A program made the position numbers and the translations under genes. 64,000 bases of DNA from Vreelandella glaciei (GTDB lineage: Bacteria > Pseudomonadota > Gammaproteobacteria > Pseudomonadales > Halomonadaceae), in NCBI RefSeq assembly GCF_013415125.1, contig NZ_JACCDE010000010.1:1-64000 (forward strand), given 5' to 3'. The stretch's first letter is position 1, and each line of letters opens with the position of its first letter. Of the stretch, positions 8,070 through 16,292 are shown one piece after another. Under the pieces are notes generated by a model. That model was not told where the DNA came from, did no database searches, and saw nothing but the letters and a program-made list of their open reading frames with translations.

Positions 8070-9977
8070 TTAAGATTTAGCTGGAATTTCCCCTAGTACC
8101 TCTGGAATCGTCATCTTCACATAGCGCCCTGGCGCAGGCTCAATCACTTTGAGCTGACCATCGCCAGGTTGGCGCACAGGCACCATCTTTTCGCTATCGG
8201 CATAGCCATTCTCAGTCATCCAAGACTGCCAATGGGGCCACCAGGAGCCTTCATGAGCCGCTGCGTTTGCTAGCCACTCATCATGCGTTTCCGGCAGCGC
8301 TTCGTTCGTCCAGTAGCCGTACTTGTTTTTATGGGGTGGATTAACAATACCCGCAATATGGCCCGATCCGCCCAATACGAAGGTAACCGGCCCTTTAGGT
8401 AACAAAGCCCCATAGTAAGTGCTGTTCCACTTGGCGATGTGATCCTCTTTGGTGGACACGAAATAGCTGGGCGTGGAGATTTTACGCAGGTCTATTTTCA
8501 CATCATCCAATTCAATGCCGCCAGGCTCAACGAGACGGTTCTCCAGGTACATATAGCGCAGGTACCAAGCGTGCGTCCCGGCAGGAAGGTTGGTGCCATC
8601 CGTGTTCCAGTAAAGCAGGTCAAAGGCGGCGGGCGTTTCGCCCTTTAAATAATTATTGATGTAAAACGACCAAAATAGATCATTTTCACGCAGCAAGTTA
8701 AAGGTATATGCCATTGAACGACCATCAAGATAGCCTTTCAACTGCAGCGTCTGCTCAATGCCTTCTACCACTCGCTCATTAAGAAATACGCCGATATCGC
8801 CAGGGTCACGAAAATCCTGCAGCGTCGCCATATAAGTAACCGACTTTACTTTGCGCCCACGCCGCGTGCTGGTGAGATAGGCCACTGTAGAGGCGGCTAG
8901 TGTGCCCCCCACGCAATAGCTGAGTAGATTGACCGACTTCTCACCACAGGCCTGTTCGATGGCTTCCATCGCGCTGATGGGCCCCATCTGCATATAGTCG
9001 GCCCAGGTGATATCGCGTTGTTCAGGGCCAGGGTTACGCCAGGAGATCAGAAAGACGGTATGGCCTTGATCCACCAGCCACTTAACCATTGAGTTATCTT
9101 CACGTAGGTCAAGAATGTAGTACTTATTGATCCACGGCGGCACCATTAGCAACGGCGTTTTAAAGGTTTTTTCCGTGGTGGGGGTGTACTGGATCAACTG
9201 GATCAATTCGTTTTCGTAGACCACTGCCCCGGGTGTTACGGCGATATTTTCACCCACGCCAAAAGCGCCGCGATCCGTCATGCAGACATTGATACCCTCG
9301 GCAGAATTGCCCAAGTCTTCGCGCAGGCGAGCTAATCCATCCACCAAGTTCTGGCCACGGGTTTCAAGCGTGCGGCGCATGACTTCAGGGTTGGTGCCCA
9401 TAAAATTTGTCGGCGCCATCGCGTTGACCAACTGGCGCGCGTAAAACATCAGGTTACGCTTTTTGGTTTCGTCTAAACCGCTTAGGCTTTCAACCAGCTC
9501 TTCCACCATCTGCGAAAACAGTAGGTACTGCTGCATAATAGCCATATAGTGCGGGTCTTGTGTCCACGCCTCGTCTTTAAAACGGCGGTCATTTTTGGCC
9601 GGCGTGATCAACGGGGTAACCTGCTCGCCAGCCATCCCGCGCATGGCTTGCTGCCACAACAGCCACTGATCCTGCACCAACCGGGCCTGGGTTTCCCACA
9701 GCAAAGTAGGATTCTGCATCAGCGACTGCGCACCCGCTTCAAAGCTTTCGCGCATATCGCTATAAATGGAGTCGGCGGCCTCACTGGGTGCAATACGGGA
9801 AAGCAGATCCTGCATCAATCCTTGGTACTGCTCACCGATCTCTTTGAGTTGATTATGCCACTCTTCAAGCTCTGCCTGAGATAACCCTTCAGGTAAGCCC
9901 TTGGCTATTTCATCGGCTAGCCCTTGAGAAAGCCCTGATGATAATGCCTGGAACGGATTGTGCCACGCTGACTGCAT
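8070..9977 (-). CDS. phaC: Class I poly(3-hydroxyalkanoate) synthase PhaC
   Basis: This 635-residue enzyme polymerises hydroxyacyl-CoA into PHA at the granule surface. The likely catalytic triad is Cys355 in the lipase-like box LSYCVGG, Asp512 in TKEDHIAKW and His540 in GSGHIAG. The box starts with Ser where most synthases have Gly. The N-terminal domain holds the usual NPFQ and PTNF motifs. It is about 40 residues longer than the Cupriavidus enzyme, mainly in a Gln/Glu-rich N-terminal region. The ATG at 9977 follows GGAGAG by six bases; an earlier in-frame start at 10031 would add 18 unlikely residues. The phasin gene lies directly upstream. Confidence 0.93.
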   Translation of the reverse strand: MQSAWHNPFQALSSGLSQGLADEIAKGLPEGLSQAELEEWHNQLKEIGEQYQGLMQDLLSRIAPSEAADSIYSDMRESFEAGAQSLMQNPTLLWETQARLVQDQWLLWQQAMRGMAGEQVTPLITPAKNDRRFKDEAWTQDPHYMAIMQQYLLFSQMVEELVESLSGLDETKKRNLMFYARQLVNAMAPTNFMGTNPEVMRRTLETRGQNLVDGLARLREDLGNSAEGINVCMTDRGAFGVGENIAVTPGAVVYENELIQLIQYTPTTEKTFKTPLLMVPPWINKYYILDLREDNSMVKWLVDQGHTVFLISWRNPGPEQRDITWADYMQMGPISAMEAIEQACGEKSVNLLSYCVGGTLAASTVAYLTSTRRGRKVKSVTYMATLQDFRDPGDIGVFLNERVVEGIEQTLQLKGYLDGRSMAYTFNLLRENDLFWSFYINNYLKGETPAAFDLLYWNTDGTNLPAGTHAWYLRYMYLENRLVEPGGIELDDVKIDLRKISTPSYFVSTKEDHIAKWNSTYYGALLPKGPVTFVLGGSGHIAGIVNPPHKNKYGYWTNEALPETHDEWLANAAAHEGSWWPHWQSWMTENGYADSEKMVPVRQPGDGQLKVIEPAPGRYVKMTIPEVLGEIPAKS

Positions 9978-10125
9978 ACTAACTCTCCCTACGCCCTCTC
10001 CAGGCGCACCGACCACTTTGACCAAGACCAAGCTGTTATATAGCTAAGTTTTTATACGATAAGGCTTCTATATGACAAGGTTTTATCGTTGCAATGTTTT
10101 ATTTATAGTTGCAACGTTTTAAATG

Positions 10126-10153
10126 CATCGCGGCGCCCTAAGGCGCCGCGATG
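10126..10153 (-). terminator. Strong hairpin between phaP and phaC
   Basis: A perfect 12-base inverted repeat (CATCGCGGCGCC, loop CTAA, GGCGCCGCGATG) lies 10 bases past the phaP stop. There is no clean T-run after it on the minus strand. It may be a weak terminator or a stabilising 3' hairpin that makes phaP more abundant than phaC, a ratio expected for a phasin. Confidence 0.55.
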
Positions 10154-10163
10154 ATGTCGTCAA

Positions 10164-10574
10164 TCAGCTTTTGCGCGTTGACTGACTGGAGGCTTTCGCA
10201 GGCTGCTCCCCTTTCGCAGTAGCCTTGGCTTGGTCGGACATTTGCTGCCCGGCTTCACTGAACATCTTTTCCATTTCAGATTTAAACTGCAGGCTCATTT
10301 CGCTCATCACCCGCGCGTCTTCCTGCATCTGCTGGGAAAGTTCGTTCATCATCTCGGCTTGCTTGGTGCCGAAATCACGCAGGCTTTCTGCGTCTTGAAT
10401 TTCAGTGGCGCTACGAATGCGCTCAGTACCCATCTGGCTGTAGCGCTTCATGGCTTCCAACTGATACTGGGTCATTTTTTCCATATTGTTGAGCATCAGC
10501 GAATTAATTTTTCGCATGGGCTCAAACATCTGCTTAGTTTGGGCGTTAAAGGCGTCCATCATATTGTCTTGCAT
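10164..10574 (-). CDS. phaP: Phasin PhaP
   Basis: This 136-residue helical protein is expected to coat PHA granules and control their size and number. It is rich in Met, Gln, Glu and Lys with no predicted signal or membrane segment. The body follows the phasin pattern of long amphipathic helices (MKRYSQMGTERI, AESLRDFGTKQAEMMNELSQQM). The tail is a Lys/Ala/Ser-rich stretch ending STRKS. The ATG at 10574 follows AGGAG by 8 bases. It lies directly upstream of phaC, and the sequence before it contains two copies of a candidate PhaR element. Confidence 0.88.
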   Translation of the reverse strand: MQDNMMDAFNAQTKQMFEPMRKINSLMLNNMEKMTQYQLEAMKRYSQMGTERIRSATEIQDAESLRDFGTKQAEMMNELSQQMQEDARVMSEMSLQFKSEMEKMFSEAGQQMSDQAKATAKGEQPAKASSQSTRKS

Positions 10575-10636
10575 AGTGTCTGCTCCTGTATCGTTCCTTG
10601 GCATGAGCCTTGGAGTGACTCACCGTGATGTAGCTT

Positions 10637-10680
10637 TGCTGCACTGCAAAAAGAGTAATCTTTGGCATGCTGCATTGCAA
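10637..10680 (-). promoter_or_regulatory. Two candidate PhaR operators upstream of phaP
   Basis: TGCTGCACTGCAA (10637-10649) and TGCTGCATTGCAA (10668-10680) are 13-base direct copies differing at one base, 31 bases apart from start to start, or about three helical turns. Each contains CTGC-N3-GCAA, one base off the CTGC-N3/4-GCAG pattern reported for PhaR of Paracoccus. They lie 63-106 bases before the phaP ATG. A phaR gene is present at 41517-42020. Confidence 0.5.
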
Positions 10681-10747
10681 CAGTGGCGTCATTTCAGTAT
10701 CACCGTGCAAGCCTGAACCGCTTTGCCATATTACTCTGCCCTACCTC

Positions 10748-10769
10748 AACAGGTGGAGAACCACCTGTT
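10748..10769 (-). terminator. Hairpin after the DUF6489 gene
   Basis: A 9-base perfect stem AACAGGTGG/CCACCTGTT with an AGAA loop lies about 32 bases past the stop of the upstream minus-strand gene. It lacks a long T-run, so terminator function is likely but not certain. A second small palindrome (GTTAA-N6-TTAAC) sits beside it at 10772-10787. Confidence 0.45.
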
Positions 10770-10800
10770 AAGTTAATGCGCGTTAACTGCTTGCTTCAAT

Positions 10801-11208
10801 CTATGTGCCGCTGCGTTTGGATTCAGAACGGGAACGTGACGATGCCGTTGACTTTGCTTTGCTGGAAGAAGCTCTTTCTGAATTGCTTTTAGAGCTAGTC
10901 CCCCCTGCCTTCTCATCATCATTGCTGGGGGCCGAAGAAGCGCTGGCGCTGCCCGCTTGCCGCAACATATCGAGCATCATTTGCTGGTAGGTTCCGAAAT
11001 TAGCTAGCCCCTGGGAAAGCCCCTGTTGCATCATCGGTTGCTGCAGGAAAGGCCGCATTAGGCTCATAGGGTCGTAGCCTTCCACCCCAGACTCCATCTG
11101 CCGTTGAATATTCTCTAGCAGATTTTTCTGGAAAGCTTCGACATCAGGCAGCCCCAGTGATTGGCGAAACTCATCGGGGGTAAGATCAAACTCAACGTTA
11201 ATCTTCAT
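10801..11208 (-). CDS. DUF6489-type protein next to the PHA genes
   Basis: This 135-residue protein has an N-terminal MKINVEFDLTPDEFRQSLGLPDV stretch typical of DUF6489, an uncharacterised family. A Met/Gln-rich middle (FLQQPMMQQGLSQGL) could form an amphipathic helix. A roughly 50-residue Ser/Ala/Lys/Arg tail resembles the low-complexity tail of the phasin next door. The start was set at the ATG at 11208, six bases after AGGAG. It is transcribed toward phaP in the same direction. A role at PHA granules is suggested only by position and composition. Confidence 0.65.
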   Translation of the reverse strand: MKINVEFDLTPDEFRQSLGLPDVEAFQKNLLENIQRQMESGVEGYDPMSLMRPFLQQPMMQQGLSQGLANFGTYQQMMLDMLRQAGSASASSAPSNDDEKAGGTSSKSNSERASSSKAKSTASSRSRSESKRSGT

Positions 11209-11298
11209 AGGCGGCTCCTGCACTGTTTTTCATGACGACTGCTCATGCATTTGTTTTGTTTGAGTGTAGCAGCGAACTGCCAACATCACCGTATCGGG

Positions 11299-12390
11299 TT
11301 AGCGCTGAGTTAAACGGGGCGTATCAACGCTAACGTCACCATTTTGTCCACGCTGACGAAGCCAGTGATCCAACAGCGTAATCGCCATCATCGCTTCAGC
11401 GATAGGCGTTGCGCGAATCCCTACGCAGGGGTCGTGGCGCCCTTTAGTCACCACCTCAACTGCCTGACCATGAATATCGATAGAGCGGCCCGGCGTAGTG
11501 ATGCTGGAAGTGGGTTTCAGCGCTAAGCGCGCTACAATCGGCTGCCCGCTAGAGATGCCACCGAGCACGCCGCCAGCATGATTGGAAAGAAAGCCCTCTG
11601 GCGTCATCTCATCACGGTGCTCGCTGCCCCGCTGGGCGATACAGCCAAACCCTGCTCCAATCTCAATCCCTTTTACCGCATTGATACTCATCAAAGCATG
11701 CGCCAGATCAGCATCCAGGCGGTCAAAGACGGGTTCACCCAGCCCTACCGGCACGCCTTCGGCAATCACGGTAATTTCAGCACCTACCGAATCCTGGTCG
11801 CGACGCAGTTGATCCATATAGGCTTCCAGTTCAGCGACGCGCTCCGGGTCGGGGCAAAAAAATGCATTTTCACCCACCGATGCCCACTGTTTGAACTCAA
11901 TTTTGATAGGGCCTAACTGGCTCATATAGCCACGAATCTGCACCCCTTGAGCTGCCAAATACTTCTTGGCAATCGCCCCAGCAGCCACCCGCATAGCGGT
12001 TTCACGGGCGCTGGAGCGCCCGCCCCCGCGGTAGTCCCGGTGACCATACTTATGGTGGTAGGTGTAATCCGCGTGGGCAGGCCGAAACTGCTCTTTGATT
12101 TTCGAGTAGTCGTTAGAGCGCTGATCGGTGTTCTCAATCAGCAAGCCGATCGAGGTACCTGTGGTTTTGCCTTCAAACACACCGGACAGAATGCGCACCT
12201 GATCGGGTTCTTTGCGCTGAGTGGTATGCCGCGAACTGCCCGGCCTGCGTCGATCCAGGTCGAGCTGTAAATCGGCTTCGCTTAACGGCAGCCCAGGCGG
12301 ACAGCCATCCACAATAGCGCCGAGCGCTGGTCCGTGGCTCTCACCAAAGGTAGTCACACTGAATAGTTTGCCAAACGTATTGCCAGACAT
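11299..12390 (-). CDS. aroC: Chorismate synthase AroC
   Basis: AroC makes chorismate from 5-enolpyruvylshikimate-3-phosphate, the last shared step to aromatic amino acids, folate and quinones, using reduced FMN. The 363-residue product shows the family signatures [14 protein letters not shown] near the start, [17 protein letters not shown] in the middle and [17 protein letters not shown] near the end. The ATG at 12390 begins the conserved [10 protein letters not shown]; an earlier in-frame start overlapping prmB is less likely. It follows prmB by 13 bases, the same order as in E. coli. Confidence 0.95.
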   Translation of the reverse strand: MSGNTFGKLFSVTTFGESHGPALGAIVDGCPPGLPLSEADLQLDLDRRRPGSSRHTTQRKEPDQVRILSGVFEGKTTGTSIGLLIENTDQRSNDYSKIKEQFRPAHADYTYHHKYGHRDYRGGGRSSARETAMRVAAGAIAKKYLAAQGVQIRGYMSQLGPIKIEFKQWASVGENAFFCPDPERVAELEAYMDQLRRDQDSVGAEITVIAEGVPVGLGEPVFDRLDADLAHALMSINAVKGIEIGAGFGCIAQRGSEHRDEMTPEGFLSNHAGGVLGGISSGQPIVARLALKPTSSITTPGRSIDIHGQAVEVVTKGRHDPCVGIRATPIAEAMMAITLLDHWLRQRGQNGDVSVDTPRLTQR

Positions 12391-12403
12391 GGCCGTTAAT
12401 TCC

Positions 12404-13363
12404 TCACACGAAAGACGCCGCATGGGCGTCGAGTTCAGCGGCGCTCAGAGCAAAAACACCCTGGCCGCCACGCTCGAATTCAAGCCATAGAAAAGCGACA
12501 TCCGGAAATGCCGCTTCCACATGGCGGTCAGAGTTGCCGACTTCTACAATCAGCCAGCCCTCATCGGTTAAGTGTTCCCGCGCCTCGCGCAAAATGCGCC
12601 GCACTATATCCAACCCATCGCTACCGGCCCCCAGGGCCAGTGAAGGCTCGTGGCGAAACTCGGCAGGCATAGTGGCAAGGTCACGGGCATCGACATAAGG
12701 CGGGTTAGAGACGATCAAATCAAAGCGTCGGCCTTCTAAACCGCTGAATACGTCCGATTCGACCGCCCGCACCCGGTCGCCCACATCGTGGCGGGTAATG
12801 TTCTGGCGGGCCACGGCCAAGGCATCCTGACTAACATCGGCAAGCGCCACTTCGCAGGTCGGTAAATAAAGCGCCGTCGCAATGCCGATACAGCCAGAAC
12901 CGGTGCATAAATCCAGCACACTGGCAGGCGGCTCTTCAGGAAACCAGGCGGCAAAGCCGTCTTCAATCAGCTCGGCAATCGGCGAGCGCGGAATCAGTAC
13001 CCGTTCATCGACACTGAACGGATGGCCGGCAAAAAAGCTCTCGCCCAATAAATAGGGAAGCGGACGGCGGGTGGTAACACGCTCCCGTGCCAGAGCAATA
13101 ATCCGCTGCCGTTCTACGGGCAGCAGCCGCGCCTCGAGCACACTGGGATCGATGTTCCACGGCAAGTGCAGAGCACCCAGGCAGAGCGCTACCGCCTCAT
13201 CCCAGGCAGAATCGGTACCATGGCCGTAGTGCAGGCCCGCCAGATAAAACTCGCTGGAGACCCAGCGCAGATAGTCGCGTAGGGTAAAGAGCTGGCTCAC
13301 CAGCAACGACTCCGACAGGGAAAGGGTTGAGTGAGGATGCTCAACGTTTAGATGCGTGGTCAC
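12404..13363 (-). CDS. prmB: Ribosomal protein L3 glutamine methyltransferase PrmB
   Basis: PrmB methylates a glutamine of ribosomal protein L3. The 319-residue protein has the SAM-binding motif [14 protein letters not shown] and the catalytic NPPY tetrad at about residue 220, which in this subfamily binds the glutamine side chain. It starts at a GTG (13363) with AGGAG five bases upstream. Context supports PrmB rather than PrmC: aroC follows directly and a SmrB-like gene is divergent, as in E. coli. Confidence 0.93.
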   Translation of the reverse strand: MTTHLNVEHPHSTLSLSESLLVSQLFTLRDYLRWVSSEFYLAGLHYGHGTDSAWDEAVALCLGALHLPWNIDPSVLEARLLPVERQRIIALARERVTTRRPLPYLLGESFFAGHPFSVDERVLIPRSPIAELIEDGFAAWFPEEPPASVLDLCTGSGCIGIATALYLPTCEVALADVSQDALAVARQNITRHDVGDRVRAVESDVFSGLEGRRFDLIVSNPPYVDARDLATMPAEFRHEPSLALGAGSDGLDIVRRILREAREHLTDEGWLIVEVGNSDRHVEAAFPDVAFLWLEFERGGQGVFALSAAELDAHAASFV

Positions 13364-13538
13364 AGCGGCTCCTGGTTGACGATAATGATGAATGCAGCTG
13401 ATAAAGCCTTATTCATGCAACGAATAAAAAGATTGTACCTTTCACGCCGTCCGGTTCACAGCAACGCTCAGCCCGCTATACTGTGCGTCTTTATCTGTTT
13501 CACCTTTATTTGCCACTTTTTTGCCACCCGAGCCTACC

Positions 13539-14108
13539 ATGACGCGACGCCGCCACCTGCCCGACGATGAAGATATCAATGCCTTCCGCGATGCGTTAAA
13601 GGCGGCAGGCGTGCGCCGTATCGCGACTAACCAGGCCGATCCAGGCAAACCTAAAATTGACGGTAAGGCCCATGAGGCTAGACGCCATGCGGCTGTTGAA
13701 AGCAATACGCCTCAGTCCAGCGGGCGCACCTCAGATGGCCGGGTGGAGGCCGTGCGCCCCTCTGAGTATTTAGAGTTTTGTGTACCGGATTTACCATGGC
13801 GTACGTTTAGCCAACTAAAACGTGGGCAAACGGCGTGGCAAGCGGGACTTGATATGCACGGCTATACGCTGGAAGAGGCGCGTGCGGAGTTGGAGAGTTT
13901 TTTGCGCGACGCCGCCAGCCAAGGCTTGCGCTGCGTACTGGTAGTGCATGGCAAAGCGTGGGGCACCACGTCTGACTTTCCTGTGCTTAAAAGCCATACC
14001 AATGCCTGGTTACGTGAGTGGCCCGGCGTGCTGGCTTTCTGCTCGGCTATCGATATCGATGGTGGCACCGGTGCGGTGTATATATTGCTGCGCAAGCGAA
14101 GCCAGTAG
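13539..14108 (+). CDS. smrB: Smr-domain endonuclease, SmrB-like
   Basis: This 189-residue protein has a C-terminal Smr domain: the LDMHGYTLEEA motif holds the DxH active-site pair, and VVHGK followed by a Gly/Thr loop and WLREWPGVLAF complete the fold. E. coli SmrB cleaves mRNA at collided ribosomes. The N-terminal 90 residues are charged and probably disordered apart from a basic start. Its position divergent from prmB-aroC matches the E. coli smrB locus. The ATG at 13539 is used; an in-frame TTG lies 18 bases upstream. SmrB rather than SmrA is a call from context. Confidence 0.8.
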   Translation: MTRRRHLPDDEDINAFRDALKAAGVRRIATNQADPGKPKIDGKAHEARRHAAVESNTPQSSGRTSDGRVEAVRPSEYLEFCVPDLPWRTFSQLKRGQTAWQAGLDMHGYTLEEARAELESFLRDAASQGLRCVLVVHGKAWGTTSDFPVLKSHTNAWLREWPGVLAFCSAIDIDGGTGAVYILLRKRSQ

Positions 14109-14111
14109 CCG

Positions 14112-15149
14112 TTACTCGGCAGCGTCGGACGCGATACTTGGCATGCGCCGCTCCAGCGCTTCATCGGCCAAATGTCTGCCCAGACGAATCAACTCCTTGC
14201 CGCGGTGGAATTCGTAGGTACTGCAGACTGTTTTGGGTATTTCAATCAGCACGTCGGGCGGGTAGCCCGCCACCTTGTACTTGGCCAGCGCCGCCTGGGT
14301 AATATCAAACGACTCCAGAATCATATCGAGCTTGCTCCACTCCCGCTTGCCACGGGCTTCAGTGGTCTCCTCCAGCTCTTCGCCCTCTCCGCTTGCCCCC
14401 TCACCATTCGCGCCCAGCCCCGCCCACAGTTTTCGCGTAGCGGCGCGCACATCCCCCATCCAGTTACCCATGTTTTGATCGCGCTCAATCTCTTTTTTGC
14501 TACGGCTATCGGTCGCCTCCTCTTCCGTAGGCAGCAACTCCTCCATGGTGACTGGCAGCGGGCTATGCGCGGTCACGTTGACCGCCACCACAAAATCCGC
14601 TTGATGAGCCGCCACCACAGGCATGATCGGCAGCGGGTTAAGCAACCCGCCATCCACCAACACCTGATCACCCAAATGCACTGGCGTTATTACGCCCGGC
14701 ACGGCAATTGAAGCGCGAATCGCTTGTAATAAGGGGCCATTTTGAAACCACACTTCCCGCTGGCGAACCAGATCCGTTGCCACCGTTGTCACTGGAATCG
14801 CGAGGTCTTCAATTAAGATATCGCCCACCAGCGCTTCCAGCTTGTTCATGACCTTGCTGGCACGCATCGCGCCCATGGGGCTCCAGGTCACGTCGACTAA
14901 TTTGAGCACATCCAAATAGTCAAGGTTGCACACCCAATCGCGGTATTCAGGCAGCTTGCCTGCCGCGTAAATACCACCGATCAGCGCGCCCATCGAGCAT
15001 CCTGATACGGCGATGATTTCAAAGCCCCGCGCCTCAAGTGCTTCAATCACCCCGATATGCGCATAGCCGCGCGCACCGCCACTGCCCAACACCAGAGCGA
15101 CCTTGTTTCCACTACTGACATGCGCCAATTCGTTCATACTGCTATCCAT
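14112..15149 (-). CDS. Patatin-like phospholipase (RssA-like)
   Basis: This 345-residue protein has the patatin catalytic set: oxyanion loop LGSGGARG near residue 21, nucleophile Ser52 in SGCSMGA and the dyad Asp166 in VDGGLLNP. These predict acyl-ester hydrolysis of phospholipids or neutral lipids. The middle holds an acidic, Glu-rich insertion (residues about 200-265) absent from short RssA-type proteins, probably a flexible loop. No signal peptide is visible, so it is probably cytoplasmic or membrane-associated. It starts two bases after the stop of the hydrolase gene upstream, so the two are probably co-transcribed. Its substrate cannot be read from sequence. Confidence 0.82.
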   Translation of the reverse strand: MDSSMNELAHVSSGNKVALVLGSGGARGYAHIGVIEALEARGFEIIAVSGCSMGALIGGIYAAGKLPEYRDWVCNLDYLDVLKLVDVTWSPMGAMRASKVMNKLEALVGDILIEDLAIPVTTVATDLVRQREVWFQNGPLLQAIRASIAVPGVITPVHLGDQVLVDGGLLNPLPIMPVVAAHQADFVVAVNVTAHSPLPVTMEELLPTEEEATDSRSKKEIERDQNMGNWMGDVRAATRKLWAGLGANGEGASGEGEELEETTEARGKREWSKLDMILESFDITQAALAKYKVAGYPPDVLIEIPKTVCSTYEFHRGKELIRLGRHLADEALERRMPSIASDAAE

Positions 15150-15151
15150 CG

Positions 15152-16072
15152 CTAGGCCTTATCGGTCTTAACCCTGCCGCTCGTAACCCAGTGAGCGCCA
15201 ATTACTGCGGCGACTTGCGCTACGGCACGGGGTTCCAGATGCAAGTGGTGGCCGCCATTAAGCACATGCCGGGTCAATGCTTTTACTGCTTGCCGCGCCT
15301 GAACCGCCCAGGCGCGTTCACCCAGAATCCCCTGCTCCCCTTCAACCAATAGCACTGGAGCGCTGATTTCCGCCAGCAATGACAACACCTGTTCGGGCGT
15401 GAAGCGCACCAATGAAGGCTTCAGCAAGCGACTGTCGGTGCGCATTTGCACATGGCCATCGGCGGTGGGCTGGGTGTTGCGCTCCACTAACGGTGTGGCC
15501 GTAATGGTGTCCACCGGCGTGACGCCTCCCGCAACACGCGCAGCGATGGCACTCTCGATATCCGGGTAGCGCGGCGCGCGGGAAAGTGGCCGACGGTAGG
15601 CTGTCAGTCCTTTGCGCAGTTGGCTAGCGGTCTCTTCAATGGGCGTATTAAGCGCCCCCAGCCCGTCAATCAACGTTAGCCGCTCCACCCGTTCAGGCAG
15701 CGCAGCAGCAAGTAAGCAAGCCACTGCGGCGCCCATGGAGTGGGCCAACACGCTAACCTGGTTAAGGCCGAGGTCTTCCATGGCATCCAACACATCGTGG
15801 CAGTACTCCCATAGCGCATAGCCACCGCCCTGGGGCACATGTGCCGAATGACCATGGCCGCGAAAATCCAGTGCCACGATACGCATATCCAATGACTCTA
15901 CCAGAAGCGGGGCTAACCGAGTAAAACTGGCTGCATTATCCAGCCAGCCGTGCAGAGCCAGCCAAACCGGGGCATCAGCGCGCCCCCAACTAAGGGCGGC
16001 CAGGCGACCCTGGGCAAGAGAAAGCGGCTGCGGCGCAACGCTGCGTGCAGCCGTAGATTCGGTGTGGGGCAT
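15152..16072 (-). CDS. Alpha/beta hydrolase (serine-hydrolase-like)
   Basis: This 306-residue alpha/beta-fold protein has a HGWLDNAASF oxyanion region, nucleophile Ser112 in LAHSMGAA and a late His in NGGHHLHLEP. The DFRGHGHS motif is typical of the group. It resembles proteins annotated as SERHL-type hydrolases. No signal peptide or lid domain is obvious. The ATG at 16072 follows an AGGA; an in-frame start at 16135 would add 21 residues of doubtful sequence. It is the first gene of a probable two-gene unit with the patatin, suggesting a lipid or ester substrate. Confidence 0.8.
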   Translation of the reverse strand: MPHTESTAARSVAPQPLSLAQGRLAALSWGRADAPVWLALHGWLDNAASFTRLAPLLVESLDMRIVALDFRGHGHSAHVPQGGGYALWEYCHDVLDAMEDLGLNQVSVLAHSMGAAVACLLAAALPERVERLTLIDGLGALNTPIEETASQLRKGLTAYRRPLSRAPRYPDIESAIAARVAGGVTPVDTITATPLVERNTQPTADGHVQMRTDSRLLKPSLVRFTPEQVLSLLAEISAPVLLVEGEQGILGERAWAVQARQAVKALTRHVLNGGHHLHLEPRAVAQVAAVIGAHWVTSGRVKTDKA

Positions 16073-16197
16073 AATCAACCATCCTGAACAAACGGCAACG
16101 TTATAAGGCAAGCAAGATGACGACGTAAGCGACAAACGTTACCATGCCCGGCGTTATGCTTCCGCCTCTTTTACCTCCACCCTCATTTGGTGCCATT

Positions 16198-16290
16198 ATG
16201 AAACCACACCGCGATACCCGCGCTCGTAATCTGGTCTTTTTTGTTGCTGTCATTAGCGCCCTGGTGGTCGGTTTCTGGCTCGCAAAATAG
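16198..16290 (+). CDS. Possible 30-residue single-span membrane protein
   Basis: A short plus-strand frame runs from the ATG at 16198 to a TAG at 16288. It encodes a basic N-terminus (MKPHRDTRARN) followed by about 17 hydrophobic residues (LVFFVAVISALVVGFW) and a terminal Lys. That is a classic small membrane peptide with positive-inside charge. The ribosome-binding site is weak (GGTG). It fills the only gap between the divergent hydrolase gene and the convergent FtsX-type gene, whose stop is two bases away. No homolog is recognised; the call rests on composition. Confidence 0.45.
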   Translation: MKPHRDTRARNLVFFVAVISALVVGFWLAK

Positions 16291-16292
16291 GT

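Noticed and set aside
10230..10628. A 132-codon plus-strand open frame rich in His and Leu
   Set aside because: It mirrors the Met/Gln/Glu-rich phasin helix codons on the other strand and has no supporting start signal.
14172..14711. A 179-codon plus-strand open frame
   Set aside because: It is antisense to the patatin gene, whose catalytic motifs are intact; the frame lacks a ribosome-binding site and family features.
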